Below are positions 50,124 to 59,211 of a stretch of DNA of 64,000 bases, one piece after another. The stretch covers positions 2,852,001-2,916,000 of the forward strand of contig NZ_CP026377.1 in the NCBI RefSeq assembly GCF_002953195.1. The letters run 5' to 3'. Below the pieces are notes generated by a model. The model did not search any database and had not been told where the DNA came from. It saw only the letters and a program-made list of their open reading frames with translations. The position numbers and the translations under genes are program-made. Origin of the DNA: Mixta gaviniae. Lineage in GTDB: Bacteria > Pseudomonadota > Gammaproteobacteria > Enterobacterales > Enterobacteriaceae. How positions within the stretch are numbered: position 1 is the first letter of the stretch; every line of letters begins with the position of its first letter.

Positions 50124-51947
50124 TCAGCGAGGCGCTTTTTCCGGCCTGGCATCGGGATGGCGCTGCTTCCATTCATCAATGCGTGATTTCGCTTCGCTCT
50201 CCAGCCGCTGACGCAGCAGCTGATCCACCTGCAGGTTGTACTGCAGATTATCCCAGCCGCCATACAGCCGCAGCGGCACCGCCGTCTGCTGCAGCGCGGC
50301 GATCAGGGCATTATCCCCTTTCCAGCCGCCGGTCACCTGCACGCCGAAGGTAATGTCGCACTGGCGACGCGCCATATCCAACTGCCCTGCCCCGCTCAGC
50401 GTAAAGCGCGACGTGCCGCCTTGCAGCCCTTTCAGCGCGATCAGGCCGTCACGCAGCGTTGCCTGCGCCTGCAGCTTATCGATGCGGGTTTCGTTGCTGT
50501 TGCCGCTATCTTCTTCGCTGCTGACGCGGTCACTATTACGCGCCACCGCATGCTGCACCAGCTGCTGGACGTTCATGCCGATAATGCGCGCCGGGGCGAG
50601 TGACATCTCCGCTTCGCCGCGCCAGCGGCGATGGAAATCCTCTACGCTCAGTCCGGTTCCGGTCAGCACGCCGTTCAGCGTCAGCTGGCCGTCAAGCGAC
50701 GGCGGCAGCGCGAAGGCGTTCAGTAGCGGCGCGAGAGCGATATCGCGCAGCGCCGGCCTCAGCGCGACCTGCGCCGGCTGGCGGCGCATATCGAGGGTGC
50801 CGGGCAGCGAGAACGCGCCCGCACCGATGCGGCCAGAGAAAGTATTCAGCGTGACGTCGCCGCGCTGATTATCCGCGTCCAGCGCGACCTGCTGCAGATC
50901 CAGACCGCGCCAGCGCAGCGCATCCGCCTGCAGCTTTACGCTGCCCGTCAGCGTGTTCAGCAGGGCGTTGTCCGCGCCGACAGGCTCAGCGATGACCGGC
51001 GCGCGCGCGCCGCCGGTCGCCTGCGCGGTCGCGGGCATCGCATCGCTGTCGCCGTTCAGCCCCGCCAGCGCATCCAGATCGAGGCGCGGCGAACGCATAT
51101 CGATATTCAGCACCGGCGCGTTGCCCAGCTTGCCGCTGATAGCGCCGTTCAGCTGGCTTTCGCCCAGCGTCAGCGCGATATTCTGCAGCGAGAAACGCTG
51201 GCTTTCATCGAGCCACTCCGCCTGTAAACTGCTTTTGCCCTGCAGGCCCGCCGGCGGCAGACCGGGGCCATGCAGCTGCCAGTTGAGATCGTCCACCGTG
51301 CCGTTGACCCGGCGCGGGTAGTCCGCCACGTTCATGGTGCCGTTCAGCGAAAGCTGCAGCTCACGCTGGTCGCGGCTGACGCGCGTCGAAAGCGTAATCG
51401 CCGCCTCGCGGCGGCTGTCCTGCGTAAGAGAGAGATTGAGGTCGCGGAAGTTGATCTCTTCGCCCTGCGGCTGCTGCCAGATAAGCAGGCTGTCGGCCAC
51501 CTCAAGGCTGCCGATATCGAAGGTCCAGCCCCTGACCGGCTCCGGCGGCGCCGAGTCAGACGGCCCCACCGGCGCGTCGGCCGGCCGCTGCGCGGCGCTG
51601 TCGGGCGTCAGGCGCACCACGGCGTTTTTCAGCATCACCTGTTTAACGCTGAGCTGATGGGAAAGAAGAGGAAGGAGATGGACGTCAAGCCGCATATTTT
51701 CCGCCGTTACCACCGGCTGCTGCGCGCCCGGCGCGGTCACCGACATCCGCCCGGCCAGAATGCTGAGCTGCGGCCAGACGTGCCAGCGCAGGTCGCCTTC
51801 GAGCCGCAGCTGATAGCCGCTGCGCTGCTCGACCTGCTGCACCATGTAATTGCGAAAATCGTTGGGGTTAACCAGCAATACCAGCGCTGTCATCCCGGCC
51901 ACAATAACGACGAATAAAATGGCCAGCGTGGTAATTAATCGTCTCAT
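50124..51947 (-). CDS. asmA: AsmA, outer-membrane assembly-related protein
   Basis: 607 residues (E. coli 617). An N-terminal membrane anchor (residues 5-27) is followed by NPNDFRNYMVQQVEQRSGYQ and WHVWPQLSILAGRMSVTAPG. The rest is a long periplasmic repeating-beta-groove type protein ending in the AsmA C-terminal block (LSGAGQLDMARRQCDITFGV). The family is linked to phospholipid transport and outer-membrane protein assembly. Together with dcd and udk on the same strand, the E. coli order. Confidence 0.94.
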   Translation of the reverse strand: MRRLITTLAILFVVIVAGMTALVLLVNPNDFRNYMVQQVEQRSGYQLRLEGDLRWHVWPQLSILAGRMSVTAPGAQQPVVTAENMRLDVHLLPLLSHQLSVKQVMLKNAVVRLTPDSAAQRPADAPVGPSDSAPPEPVRGWTFDIGSLEVADSLLIWQQPQGEEINFRDLNLSLTQDSRREAAITLSTRVSRDQRELQLSLNGTMNVADYPRRVNGTVDDLNWQLHGPGLPPAGLQGKSSLQAEWLDESQRFSLQNIALTLGESQLNGAISGKLGNAPVLNIDMRSPRLDLDALAGLNGDSDAMPATAQATGGARAPVIAEPVGADNALLNTLTGSVKLQADALRWRGLDLQQVALDADNQRGDVTLNTFSGRIGAGAFSLPGTLDMRRQPAQVALRPALRDIALAPLLNAFALPPSLDGQLTLNGVLTGTGLSVEDFHRRWRGEAEMSLAPARIIGMNVQQLVQHAVARNSDRVSSEEDSGNSNETRIDKLQAQATLRDGLIALKGLQGGTSRFTLSGAGQLDMARRQCDITFGVQVTGGWKGDNALIAALQQTAVPLRLYGGWDNLQYNLQVDQLLRQRLESEAKSRIDEWKQRHPDARPEKAPR

Positions 51948-51967
51948 CCCATCCCCTGTTCAGGCAG

Positions 51968-52549
51968 TTAATCTTTATCGATACGACTGGCGACCGCGCC
52001 CTGCTGCCCTTTGTATTTCGCGTCTTCGCGGCGGTTATAGGGACGCGCGGCGGGGCCGGAAAGCGGCTCGAAGCTCAGCGCGCCGATCAGCATACCCGGA
52101 CGCAGCGCCAGCGGCAGCTTCCCTGAATTATAGAACTCCAGCACGATTCGGCCCTGCCAGCCCGGATCGATACGGTGAGCGGTCACGTGAACCATCAGGC
52201 CCAGACGCGCCAGCGAGGAGCGCCCGTCGAGCCAGCCGACCAGATCGTCAGGCAGCGTCACCGACTCCAGCGTCACCGCCAGCGCCAGCTCGCCCGGATG
52301 CAGGAAGAACGCCTCCCCTTCCGGCAGCACAATCTCATCGCTCATCACCCGGTCGAGCGCGGCGCTGACCTCATGTTTAGGGCCGCTCAGATCGATAAAA
52401 GCCGCGGTATGCCCGCGGAAAGTCCGAAACTGATTGCCGAGCCGCACATCAACGGTCGCGCCGTTGATGCGCTCGACCGGTGGACGCGGCGTAATCGCCA
52501 GCTTGCCGTTGTCGAGCCAGGCTTCAATATCGCGATCGCATAATCTCAT
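51968..52549 (-). CDS. dcd: dCTP deaminase
   Basis: 193 residues (E. coli 193). Deaminates dCTP to dUTP, the main route to dTMP in enterobacteria. Seen: [34 protein letters not shown], and the catalytic/nucleotide block [20 protein letters not shown] followed by [10 protein letters not shown]. Homotrimer of the dUTPase fold. Between udk and asmA. Confidence 0.97.
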   Translation of the reverse strand: MRLCDRDIEAWLDNGKLAITPRPPVERINGATVDVRLGNQFRTFRGHTAAFIDLSGPKHEVSAALDRVMSDEIVLPEGEAFFLHPGELALAVTLESVTLPDDLVGWLDGRSSLARLGLMVHVTAHRIDPGWQGRIVLEFYNSGKLPLALRPGMLIGALSFEPLSGPAARPYNRREDAKYKGQQGAVASRIDKD

Positions 52550-52583
52550 CGCTGGTTACTCCTCTGCGTCAGCGCGGACGGCC

Positions 52584-53225
52584 TTATTCAAAGAACTGGT
52601 TGATTTTCGCTTTCAGAATATCGATGGCAATGCGGTTCTTGCCGCCGCGCGGCACGATAATGTCCGCATACTGCTTTGACGGCTCGATAAACTGCAGGAA
52701 CATCGGACGCACGGTTTTTTGATACTGCGCCATCACCGAATCCATGGAGCGGCCGCGTTCGTTGACATCGCGCTTCATGCGGCGCATCAGGCAGATGTCC
52801 AGCGGCGTATCGACAAAAATAGAGAAGTTCATCTCTTCGCGCAGGCGCGCGTCGGTCAGCAGCAGAATGCCTTCAAGGATAATCACCTTTTTCGGCTTCA
52901 GATGAATGGTTTCCTGGGTGCGGGTATGCTCAACGTAGCTGTATACCGGCAGCTCGATATGCTGACCCGACTTTAACGCCTGCAGATGCTGCAACAGCAG
53001 ATCGTGATCCATGGCGCTCGGGTGGTCATAGTTGGTTTTAACCCGCTCTTCCATAGTGAGATGGCTTTGGTCTTTGTAGTAACTGTCTTCAGGAATCACG
53101 CCGATATGCTCATCGCCCACCTGATCGCGGATTTCGCGATAGAGCGTGCTGGCGATTAAACTTTTTCCTGATGCGGATGCGCCTGCGATACCTACAATGA
53201 CGCATTGATGGGACTTGTCAGTCAT
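52584..53225 (-). CDS. udk: Uridine/cytidine kinase
   Basis: 213 residues (E. coli 213). Phosphorylates uridine and cytidine in pyrimidine salvage. Walker [21 protein letters not shown], then [44 protein letters not shown], and [20 protein letters not shown] with the lid Arg residues. Confidence 0.97.
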   Translation of the reverse strand: MTDKSHQCVIVGIAGASASGKSLIASTLYREIRDQVGDEHIGVIPEDSYYKDQSHLTMEERVKTNYDHPSAMDHDLLLQHLQALKSGQHIELPVYSYVEHTRTQETIHLKPKKVIILEGILLLTDARLREEMNFSIFVDTPLDICLMRRMKRDVNERGRSMDSVMAQYQKTVRPMFLQFIEPSKQYADIIVPRGGKNRIAIDILKAKINQFFE

Positions 53226-53551
53226 AAAATTAAAGACCTGATTACTGTGTGACGTGTCGGCCTCGGCGATGTGAAAACATCATCCTGAGCGTTCAGCCAG
53301 ATATTGAGAGGGTTAACTGGCGGCAATTATAGGGAGATCGCTGATACGATGCCAGAAAAAAGCGGCGCGGCGCGTACGCGCTGGCGGCGGCGCGTTCGGA
53401 ATGCGCGCTTTTCAGACTTTCTCCTTTGGCGCTATCGCGTTTCACCGATAAACTGCTGCGCGTGCGTGACCTCTCACTTTTTGGTGGCAGCGTAGCGACG
53501 CCCCCTTCCGCCAGGCGGCGAAAGGCATATTCATAAACAAAAAGGTTGGCT
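53226..53551. other. Intergenic region between divergent udk and PAP2 gene
   Basis: No convincing gene. It holds a perfect 12-base palindrome GCGCGTACGCGC (53370-53381) and a GC-rich right half. That half reads as a Ser/Arg-rich frame on the minus strand, which I regard as chance or a dispersed repeat. A ribosome site AAAAGG precedes the PAP2 gene. Confidence 0.5.
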
Positions 53552-54193
53552 ATGTCCTGGAGAACGATCACCTATTTTGGCGACAGCATGTTGCTGATCC
53601 CCACAGCAATCCTTATCGCGCTGATCCTGCCGTGGAAAAGCGACAAACGTCACACCCTCTGGTGCTGGGTGCTGGCCTTCGGCCTGGCGGGCCTGGTGGT
53701 CAGCGTGTCGAAAATCCTCTTTATGGGCTTCGGCATCGGCAGCGCGCGCTTTAACTTCACCGGCTTTAGCGGCCACAGCGCGATGTCCGCCACCCTCTGG
53801 CCGGTGCTGCTCTGGCTGCTGTCGGGCCGCCTGCCCGCCTTCTGGCGCGGCGTCGCGGTGACGCTCGGCTATATGGTGCCGCTGATGGTCGGCGCTTCGC
53901 GCCTGGTGCTGCTGGCGCACTCCAAAAGTGAAGTCGCCACCGGCCTGCTGCTGGGCTTTACCCTCAGCACGCTGTTCCTGATTTCGCAGCGTCATACCCA
54001 GCTTAAAGGGTTTAGCCTGCCGCAGCTTAGCGCGGCGCTGGTGCTGCCGCTGATTATTATGGGACACGGGCGCATCGCCACCACGCAAAACTTCCTTGAG
54101 CATCTTTCCGCTAACATCGCCGGGCTGGAGAAGCCCTGGACGCGAGCCGACCTGCTGAATCAACGCCAACCCGGCTATCAATCGTTTGAATAA
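53552..54193 (+). CDS. PAP2-superfamily membrane phosphatase-like protein
   Basis: 213 residues with about five to six membrane helices. PAP2 motif two is TGFSGHSAMSATLW (SGH near residue 74); motif three reads SRLVLLAHSKSE, that is SRx5Hx3E with Glu where the family usually has Asp. The classical first motif (Kx6RP) is not obvious. It may hydrolyse a lipid phosphate or undecaprenyl pyrophosphate, but the altered motifs leave activity open. A TTG six bases earlier is in frame; ATG 53552 is preferred. It sits where E. coli has no gene, between udk and dgcE. Confidence 0.8.
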   Translation: MSWRTITYFGDSMLLIPTAILIALILPWKSDKRHTLWCWVLAFGLAGLVVSVSKILFMGFGIGSARFNFTGFSGHSAMSATLWPVLLWLLSGRLPAFWRGVAVTLGYMVPLMVGASRLVLLAHSKSEVATGLLLGFTLSTLFLISQRHTQLKGFSLPQLSAALVLPLIIMGHGRIATTQNFLEHLSANIAGLEKPWTRADLLNQRQPGYQSFE

Positions 54194-54304
54194 CGTCGCT
54201 ATTTCTGCTGTTGCCAATGGGTCAGGTTAGCCGCCCTGTGCTAGCATCACAAAAGTGATATCACGCCTGCCCAGCCTCCGCTGGCAGGCAAGCCGGACTC
54301 GTGG

Positions 54305-57300
54305 ATGACTACCGATACCTTTTCGCCCGCGCAAAACGCTCCCTTTTCGCTCAGGCCTGCGCTGCTGCTGGGCCTGCTGTGCTTTTTCGCCTCGCTGTTT
54401 TGCCTGGAGCTGTCGGCGTTCGATAACCCGATCTCGCCGATCTGGTACGCTACCGCCATTATGACGATGACGGTTTTCCGTTGCCGCGACCGTTCACTGG
54501 CGCTGTGGCTGGCGGCCTGCCTTATCGGCACGCTGTGTGCCAACCTGCTGATGTTCGGCCCTCGCTGGGGGCTGCTCGCCTTCTCGCTGATTAATCTGCT
54601 GCAGGGTATTTTGGGCGGCCTGCTGCTGCGTATGCTGCTGCGCGCCGAGGCGCCGCTCGGCTCGCTGCTAAGCTGGTGCAAAATGGTGGTGGCGGCCGGC
54701 ATGCTGATGCCGCTGCTGGGCGGGCTGATGGCGACCTGGTGGCTGCATATCATCGGCGGCGCGCCTGACCTGCACTTTTTCTCCACCTGGGTGCTGTCGG
54801 AGATCATCGGCATGCTGGCGCTGGGGCCGGTCTGCCTGCTGTGGCAATCGGGCTACCTGCGTCAGCAGGCGCAGCAGCAGGCCCTGCTGGAGCCGCTGGC
54901 GACGCTGGCCGTTTCGCTGCTGCTCTGCTGCCTGGCGCTGCGCTTTTTGCCCTGGCCCTTTACCTTTGTCATTGTCATTCTGTTTTGGGTGGCGGTACGC
55001 CTGCCGCGGCTCGACGCCTTTTTCGTCTTTTTCGCCAATGTTTCGCTGATGTCGCTGATGCTGGCGCTTAATCTGATTGAGCTACGCGCCGCCAGCCCCG
55101 CTTTTATCATCACCGCCCCCTGGCTCCCTTTTCTGCTGGTGCTGATCCCCAGCCATATTATGACGCTGGTCATGTTCTCGTTTCGCGAGGAGAAAAAGCA
55201 TATCAGCGAAAGCGAGCAGCGTTTTCGCAACGCCATGGAGTATTCCGCCATCGGCATGGCGCTGGTCACGCCGCAGGGGAAATGGCTGCAGGTAAACCAG
55301 GCGCTGTGCCGCCTGCTCGGCTATCCGCCGCACCATCTGCAGCAGATGAGCTGGCAGCAGATCACCTGGCCTGACGATCTCGCCGCCGACCTGCAGCAGG
55401 CGGAGAGCCTGCTGCGCGGCGAGCAAAACTACTACACGCTGGAAAAACGTTATATCCGTCAGGATGGCGAAGCGGTCTGGGTGCTGCAGGCGGTATCGCT
55501 GATGCGCGACGTGGATGGCCATCCGCTCTACTTTATTTCACAAATTGAAGATATCAGCGATCTCAAGCAGAGCGAGGCGGAAAACCAACGGCTGATGGAG
55601 CGCATCACGCTGGCGAACGAAGCGGGCGGCATCGGCGTCTGGGAGTGGGATGTCACCCATGACGTGATGAGCTGGGATAAGCGGATGTTCGCCATCTACG
55701 AGCTGGAGCCCACCGATCGCCCCACCTATGAATTCTGGCTCGCGCGGCTGCATCCCGACGATCGCGCCATGGCGGAGGAAGCGGTGCGGCGCGCACTGGA
55801 AGAGAGCGTACCCTTTACCATGGATTGCCGCATTCTTACCCGCAACGGCATCCGCTATATTCGTACCCAGGCGGAAAGCCTGCTTAATGAAGAGGGTGCC
55901 ATCGCCCGTATGCTGGGCATCAATCAGGATGTCACCGAGCTGCGCATGCTGACCGAAGCGCTCTATCAGGAAAAAGAGCGTATGCACATTACGCTGGACG
56001 CGATTGGCGAAGCGGTGATCAGCACCGACGAAGAGCTGCGCGTCACCTTTATGAACCCGATAGCGGAACAGATGAGCGGCTGGACGCAGGAGCAGGCGGA
56101 AGGCAAGCCCGTCGGCGATATTCTGCGCATCACTCATGGCGCGCAGGGGCCGGAAATGGAGAACATTCTGCGCAGCAATCTGCCGCAGGCGGCGGCCGTG
56201 ACCGATCTCGACCGCGACCTGATCCTGCATAACGCCAACGGCGAGCAGTTTGCCATTCACTACAGCCTGACGCCGCTGACCACCCTGACGGGCGAAAGCA
56301 TCGGCAGCGTGCTGGTGATTCAGGATGTCAGCGAATCGCGTGAAATGCTGAAACGTCTGCACTACAGCGCCTCGCACGATATGCTGACGCGGCTGCCTAA
56401 CCGCGCCAGCTTCGAGCATCAGCTGAAGCGGCTGCTGCTTGCCGCCGCGGAACAGCAGCATGTGCTGGCGTTTATCGATCTCGATCGCTTCAAGGCGGTG
56501 AACGATAGCGCCGGCCACGCTGCCGGCGACGCGCTGCTGCGCGAGCTGGCGGAAATGATGGGCCACCTGCTGCGCGGCAACGATTTCCTGGCGCGCCTCG
56601 GCGGTGACGAATTCGGCCTGCTGCTGCCCGACTGCGGCATCGATGACGCGCGCAAAGTGGTGCAGCGCATCGTCACCGCCATCAACGACCACCGTTTCCT
56701 GTGGGAAGGTAAGCTGCATCGTATCGGCGCCAGCGCCGGCCTGACGCTAATCAGCGCCCATAATTGCCAGAGCAGCGAGGTGCTGGCGCAGGCGGATCTC
56801 GCCTGCTACAACGCCAAGCACAACGGCCGCGGACAGCTGTCGGTATATGAAACGCGCCTGCAGCAGCGGCAGGATTTTGCGCTCTCGCATGACGATATGG
56901 TCAAACTGATCGAGCAGCCAATGCGCTGGCAGGCCTGGGCGGTCTCCGCGCCGCATACGCCACAGTCGGCGAACTTCCATCTGCTGCAGCCGCGCCTCAC
57001 CGACAGTCAGGGACATGAGATTGATGTTGAAGCGTTCCGCGCCAGTCTGAGTGATGAGACGCTATGCGAGCGGCTCGACCGCGCCCTGCTCGACAGTTTT
57101 TTCAGTCGCCACGCCTCGGGCGTCTCCCATAAGGCGCTGAATGTCGTGCTGCCGCTGTCAGGCGAAGGGCTGCTTAATCCGCGCACGCTAAACCAGCTGC
57201 TTGAGCAGCTCGCCGCCGGGCCGCTGCGCGGCGAGCTGGTGACTATCAGCCTCGAAGCCAGCGCGCTGCTCAATCATGTCGACGCGCTGCATCCGGCGCT

Positions 57301-57640
57301 GCGGCAGCTGCGGCAGCTGGGCTGCCGCATACTGCTGCGCCATTTCGGCCGCAATCTGGAGGCGTTCGATCATCTGCCGCAGGCGGATATCGATTTTCTG
57401 CAGCTGGCGCCCGATCTGATCGCCAATGTGCATTTCAGCCTGATGGATGAAATGCTGGTTTCAATTATTCATGGCCAGGCGCAGCGGCTGAATATCGCTA
57501 CCGTCGCCGGGCCGGTGGAGCTGCCGATCGCGCTGACGGCGCTGGCGAGCATCGGCATCGAGGCTGTCTGGGGCACGGCGGTCAACGGCGGTGAGCCGCT
57601 GGGCGCGCTGCTGGAGAACAGCTTTTTCGCCATTAAATAG
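54305..57640 (+). CDS. dgcE: Diguanylate cyclase DgcE (YegE) with MASE1, PAS, GGDEF and degenerate EAL
   Basis: 1111 residues (E. coli 1105). N-terminal MASE1 membrane domain (about 15-295). Three PAS/PAC units follow (about 303-420, 430-545, 560-675; e.g. RFRNAMEYSAIGMALVTPQG). The GGDEF domain (about 685-840) starts HDMLTRLPNRASFEHQLKR and has the active motif RLGGDEFGLLLPDCG. The last 260 residues look like an EAL domain without the catalytic EAL signature (SLEASALLNHVDAL), as in E. coli. It makes c-di-GMP and in E. coli is at the top of the curli control cascade. Confidence 0.94.
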   Translation: MTTDTFSPAQNAPFSLRPALLLGLLCFFASLFCLELSAFDNPISPIWYATAIMTMTVFRCRDRSLALWLAACLIGTLCANLLMFGPRWGLLAFSLINLLQGILGGLLLRMLLRAEAPLGSLLSWCKMVVAAGMLMPLLGGLMATWWLHIIGGAPDLHFFSTWVLSEIIGMLALGPVCLLWQSGYLRQQAQQQALLEPLATLAVSLLLCCLALRFLPWPFTFVIVILFWVAVRLPRLDAFFVFFANVSLMSLMLALNLIELRAASPAFIITAPWLPFLLVLIPSHIMTLVMFSFREEKKHISESEQRFRNAMEYSAIGMALVTPQGKWLQVNQALCRLLGYPPHHLQQMSWQQITWPDDLAADLQQAESLLRGEQNYYTLEKRYIRQDGEAVWVLQAVSLMRDVDGHPLYFISQIEDISDLKQSEAENQRLMERITLANEAGGIGVWEWDVTHDVMSWDKRMFAIYELEPTDRPTYEFWLARLHPDDRAMAEEAVRRALEESVPFTMDCRILTRNGIRYIRTQAESLLNEEGAIARMLGINQDVTELRMLTEALYQEKERMHITLDAIGEAVISTDEELRVTFMNPIAEQMSGWTQEQAEGKPVGDILRITHGAQGPEMENILRSNLPQAAAVTDLDRDLILHNANGEQFAIHYSLTPLTTLTGESIGSVLVIQDVSESREMLKRLHYSASHDMLTRLPNRASFEHQLKRLLLAAAEQQHVLAFIDLDRFKAVNDSAGHAAGDALLRELAEMMGHLLRGNDFLARLGGDEFGLLLPDCGIDDARKVVQRIVTAINDHRFLWEGKLHRIGASAGLTLISAHNCQSSEVLAQADLACYNAKHNGRGQLSVYETRLQQRQDFALSHDDMVKLIEQPMRWQAWAVSAPHTPQSANFHLLQPRLTDSQGHEIDVEAFRASLSDETLCERLDRALLDSFFSRHASGVSHKALNVVLPLSGEGLLNPRTLNQLLEQLAAGPLRGELVTISLEASALLNHVDALHPALRQLRQLGCRILLRHFGRNLEAFDHLPQADIDFLQLAPDLIANVHFSLMDEMLVSIIHGQAQRLNIATVAGPVELPIALTALASIGIEAVWGTAVNGGEPLGALLENSFFAIK

Positions 57641-57669
57641 TCCCGGCCGCACAATCACACGCGAAACAT

Positions 57670-57698
57670 TTGCCAGTGCCGATCGGCTCGGGTAAAGT
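57670..57698 (+). promoter_or_regulatory. yegD promoter
   Basis: TTGCCA (57670-57675), a 17-base spacer and TAAAGT (57693-57698) lie about 30 bases before the yegD start and after the dgcE stop. Confidence 0.6.
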
Positions 57699-57728
57699 CA
57701 CCCCCTTTTTTTGCTGAGGGGATATTCT

Positions 57729-59081
57729 GTGTTTATCGGTTTCGATTACGGAACGGCTAACTGTTCTGTTGCGGTGGTTGAAAATGGCGCGCCACGGCTG
57801 CTCAAACTGGAAAAGGATTCTCCTTATCTGCCTTCAATGCTTTGCGGCCCGACGCGCGAAGCGATCAGCGAATGGCTGTTTCGCCATCATCAGGTACCGA
57901 CGCCTGAGGCGGAAAATCAGGCGCTGCTGCGGCGCGCCATCGCCTTCAACCGCGACGAAGATATCGACGTTACGCCCGGCAGTGTCCACTTTGGCCTTGA
58001 TGCGCTGGCGCAATATATGACCGACCCTGAAGAGGTCTGGTTCGTTAAATCCCCAAAATCGTTCCTCGGCGCCAGCGGCCTTAAGCCGCAGCAGATCGCC
58101 CTGTTTGAAGATCTGGTCTGCGCCATGATGCTGCATATTCGCCAGACGGCGGAGCAGCAGCTGGAGAGCGCTATCGATCAGGCGGTGATCGGCCGGCCGG
58201 TCAACTTCCAGGGGCTGGGCGGCACAGAGGCGAACCGGCAGGCACAGGGCATTCTGGCGCGCGCTGCCAGCCGCGCCGGCTTCCGCGACGTGATATTTCA
58301 GTTTGAGCCGGTGGCCGCCGGCCTCGATTTCGAAGCGACGCTCAATGAAGAAAAACGGGTGCTGGTCGTGGATATCGGCGGCGGCACCACCGACTGCAGT
58401 ATGGTGCTGATGGGCCCGCAGTGGCGCAACAGTGCCGATCGCGCCAGCAGCCTGCTGGGGCACAGCGGCTGCCGCGTCGGCGGCAACGATCTGGATATTG
58501 CGCTGGCCTATAAAGAGCTGATGCCGCTGCTGGGGCTGGGTGGCGAAACGCAGAAAGGCACCGCCCTGCCCGCGCTACCGTGGTGGAATGCAGTAGCGAT
58601 TAACGACGTGCCGGCGCAGAGCGAGTTTTACTCCGCTGCCTGCCGCAAGCTGCTGCAGGATCTGATCCGCGACGCCCGTGAGCCGCAGAAAGTACAGCGT
58701 CTGTTGAAAGTCTGGCAGCAGCGTCTCAGCTATCGTCTGGTGCGCGCGGCGGAAGAGAGCAAAATTGCCCTTACCGATCGGCCAGAGGTGAATACCGCGC
58801 TGGCGTTTATCGAAGCGGAGCTGGCGACGGATGTCGATCGCGCCGGGCTGGAAGCGGCGATCGCCGCGCCGATAGAGCGCATTCAGGAGCAGGTGAGGCT
58901 GGCGCTGGAAACCAGCGGCACCACGCCGGATATGATCTATCTCACCGGCGGCAGCGCGCGCTCGCCGCTGCTGCGCCAGGCGCTGCAGCAGCAGCTGCCG
59001 ACCATTCCGCTGGCGACCGGCGACGATTTCGGCTCCGTAACCGCCGGGCTGGCGCGCTGGGCGCAGATCAGCTTCGGCTAA
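57729..59081 (+). CDS. yegD: YegD, Hsp70-family chaperone-like protein
   Basis: 450 residues (E. coli 450). Actin/Hsp70 ATPase with phosphate-1 loop FIGFDYGTANCSVAV, phosphate-2 VLVVDIGGGTTDCSMVLMG, and the adenosine loop IYLTGGSARSPLLRQAL. The Hsp70 substrate-binding lid is missing. The function is not known. The frame is open from 57711, but GTG 57729 matches the E. coli N-terminus (MFIGFDYGTANCS) and has GAGGGG at a good distance. E. coli has alkA between yegE and yegD; it is absent here. Confidence 0.93.
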   Translation: MFIGFDYGTANCSVAVVENGAPRLLKLEKDSPYLPSMLCGPTREAISEWLFRHHQVPTPEAENQALLRRAIAFNRDEDIDVTPGSVHFGLDALAQYMTDPEEVWFVKSPKSFLGASGLKPQQIALFEDLVCAMMLHIRQTAEQQLESAIDQAVIGRPVNFQGLGGTEANRQAQGILARAASRAGFRDVIFQFEPVAAGLDFEATLNEEKRVLVVDIGGGTTDCSMVLMGPQWRNSADRASSLLGHSGCRVGGNDLDIALAYKELMPLLGLGGETQKGTALPALPWWNAVAINDVPAQSEFYSAACRKLLQDLIRDAREPQKVQRLLKVWQQRLSYRLVRAAEESKIALTDRPEVNTALAFIEAELATDVDRAGLEAAIAAPIERIQEQVRLALETSGTTPDMIYLTGGSARSPLLRQALQQQLPTIPLATGDDFGSVTAGLARWAQISFG

Positions 59082-59088
59082 ACAAAAA

Positions 59089-59115
59089 CGGTAGCCTGCC
59101 TGAGGCGGGCTACCG
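59089..59115 (+). terminator. Probable yegD terminator
   Basis: Hairpin CGGTAGCCTGCC-TGA-GGCGGGCTACCG, 12 pairs with one G-T, just after the stop; only a weak T tract (CTAATCTTCT) follows. Confidence 0.6.
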
Positions 59116-59211
59116 CTAATCTTCTCCTGTCGGGCGTATAGTCTGTAGGCTCGGCACGGCCGATCGGGCGGTTTTGCTCACGCCTCCCGCTTTCGTCCGC
59201 CGATCGCCTCA

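Noticed and set aside
53293..53571. 92-residue minus-strand reading frame with FRRLAEGGVATLPPKSE
   Set aside because: Low-complexity Ser/Arg-rich composition, overlap with the PAP2 start and no domain; more likely a chance frame or dispersed intergenic repeat.
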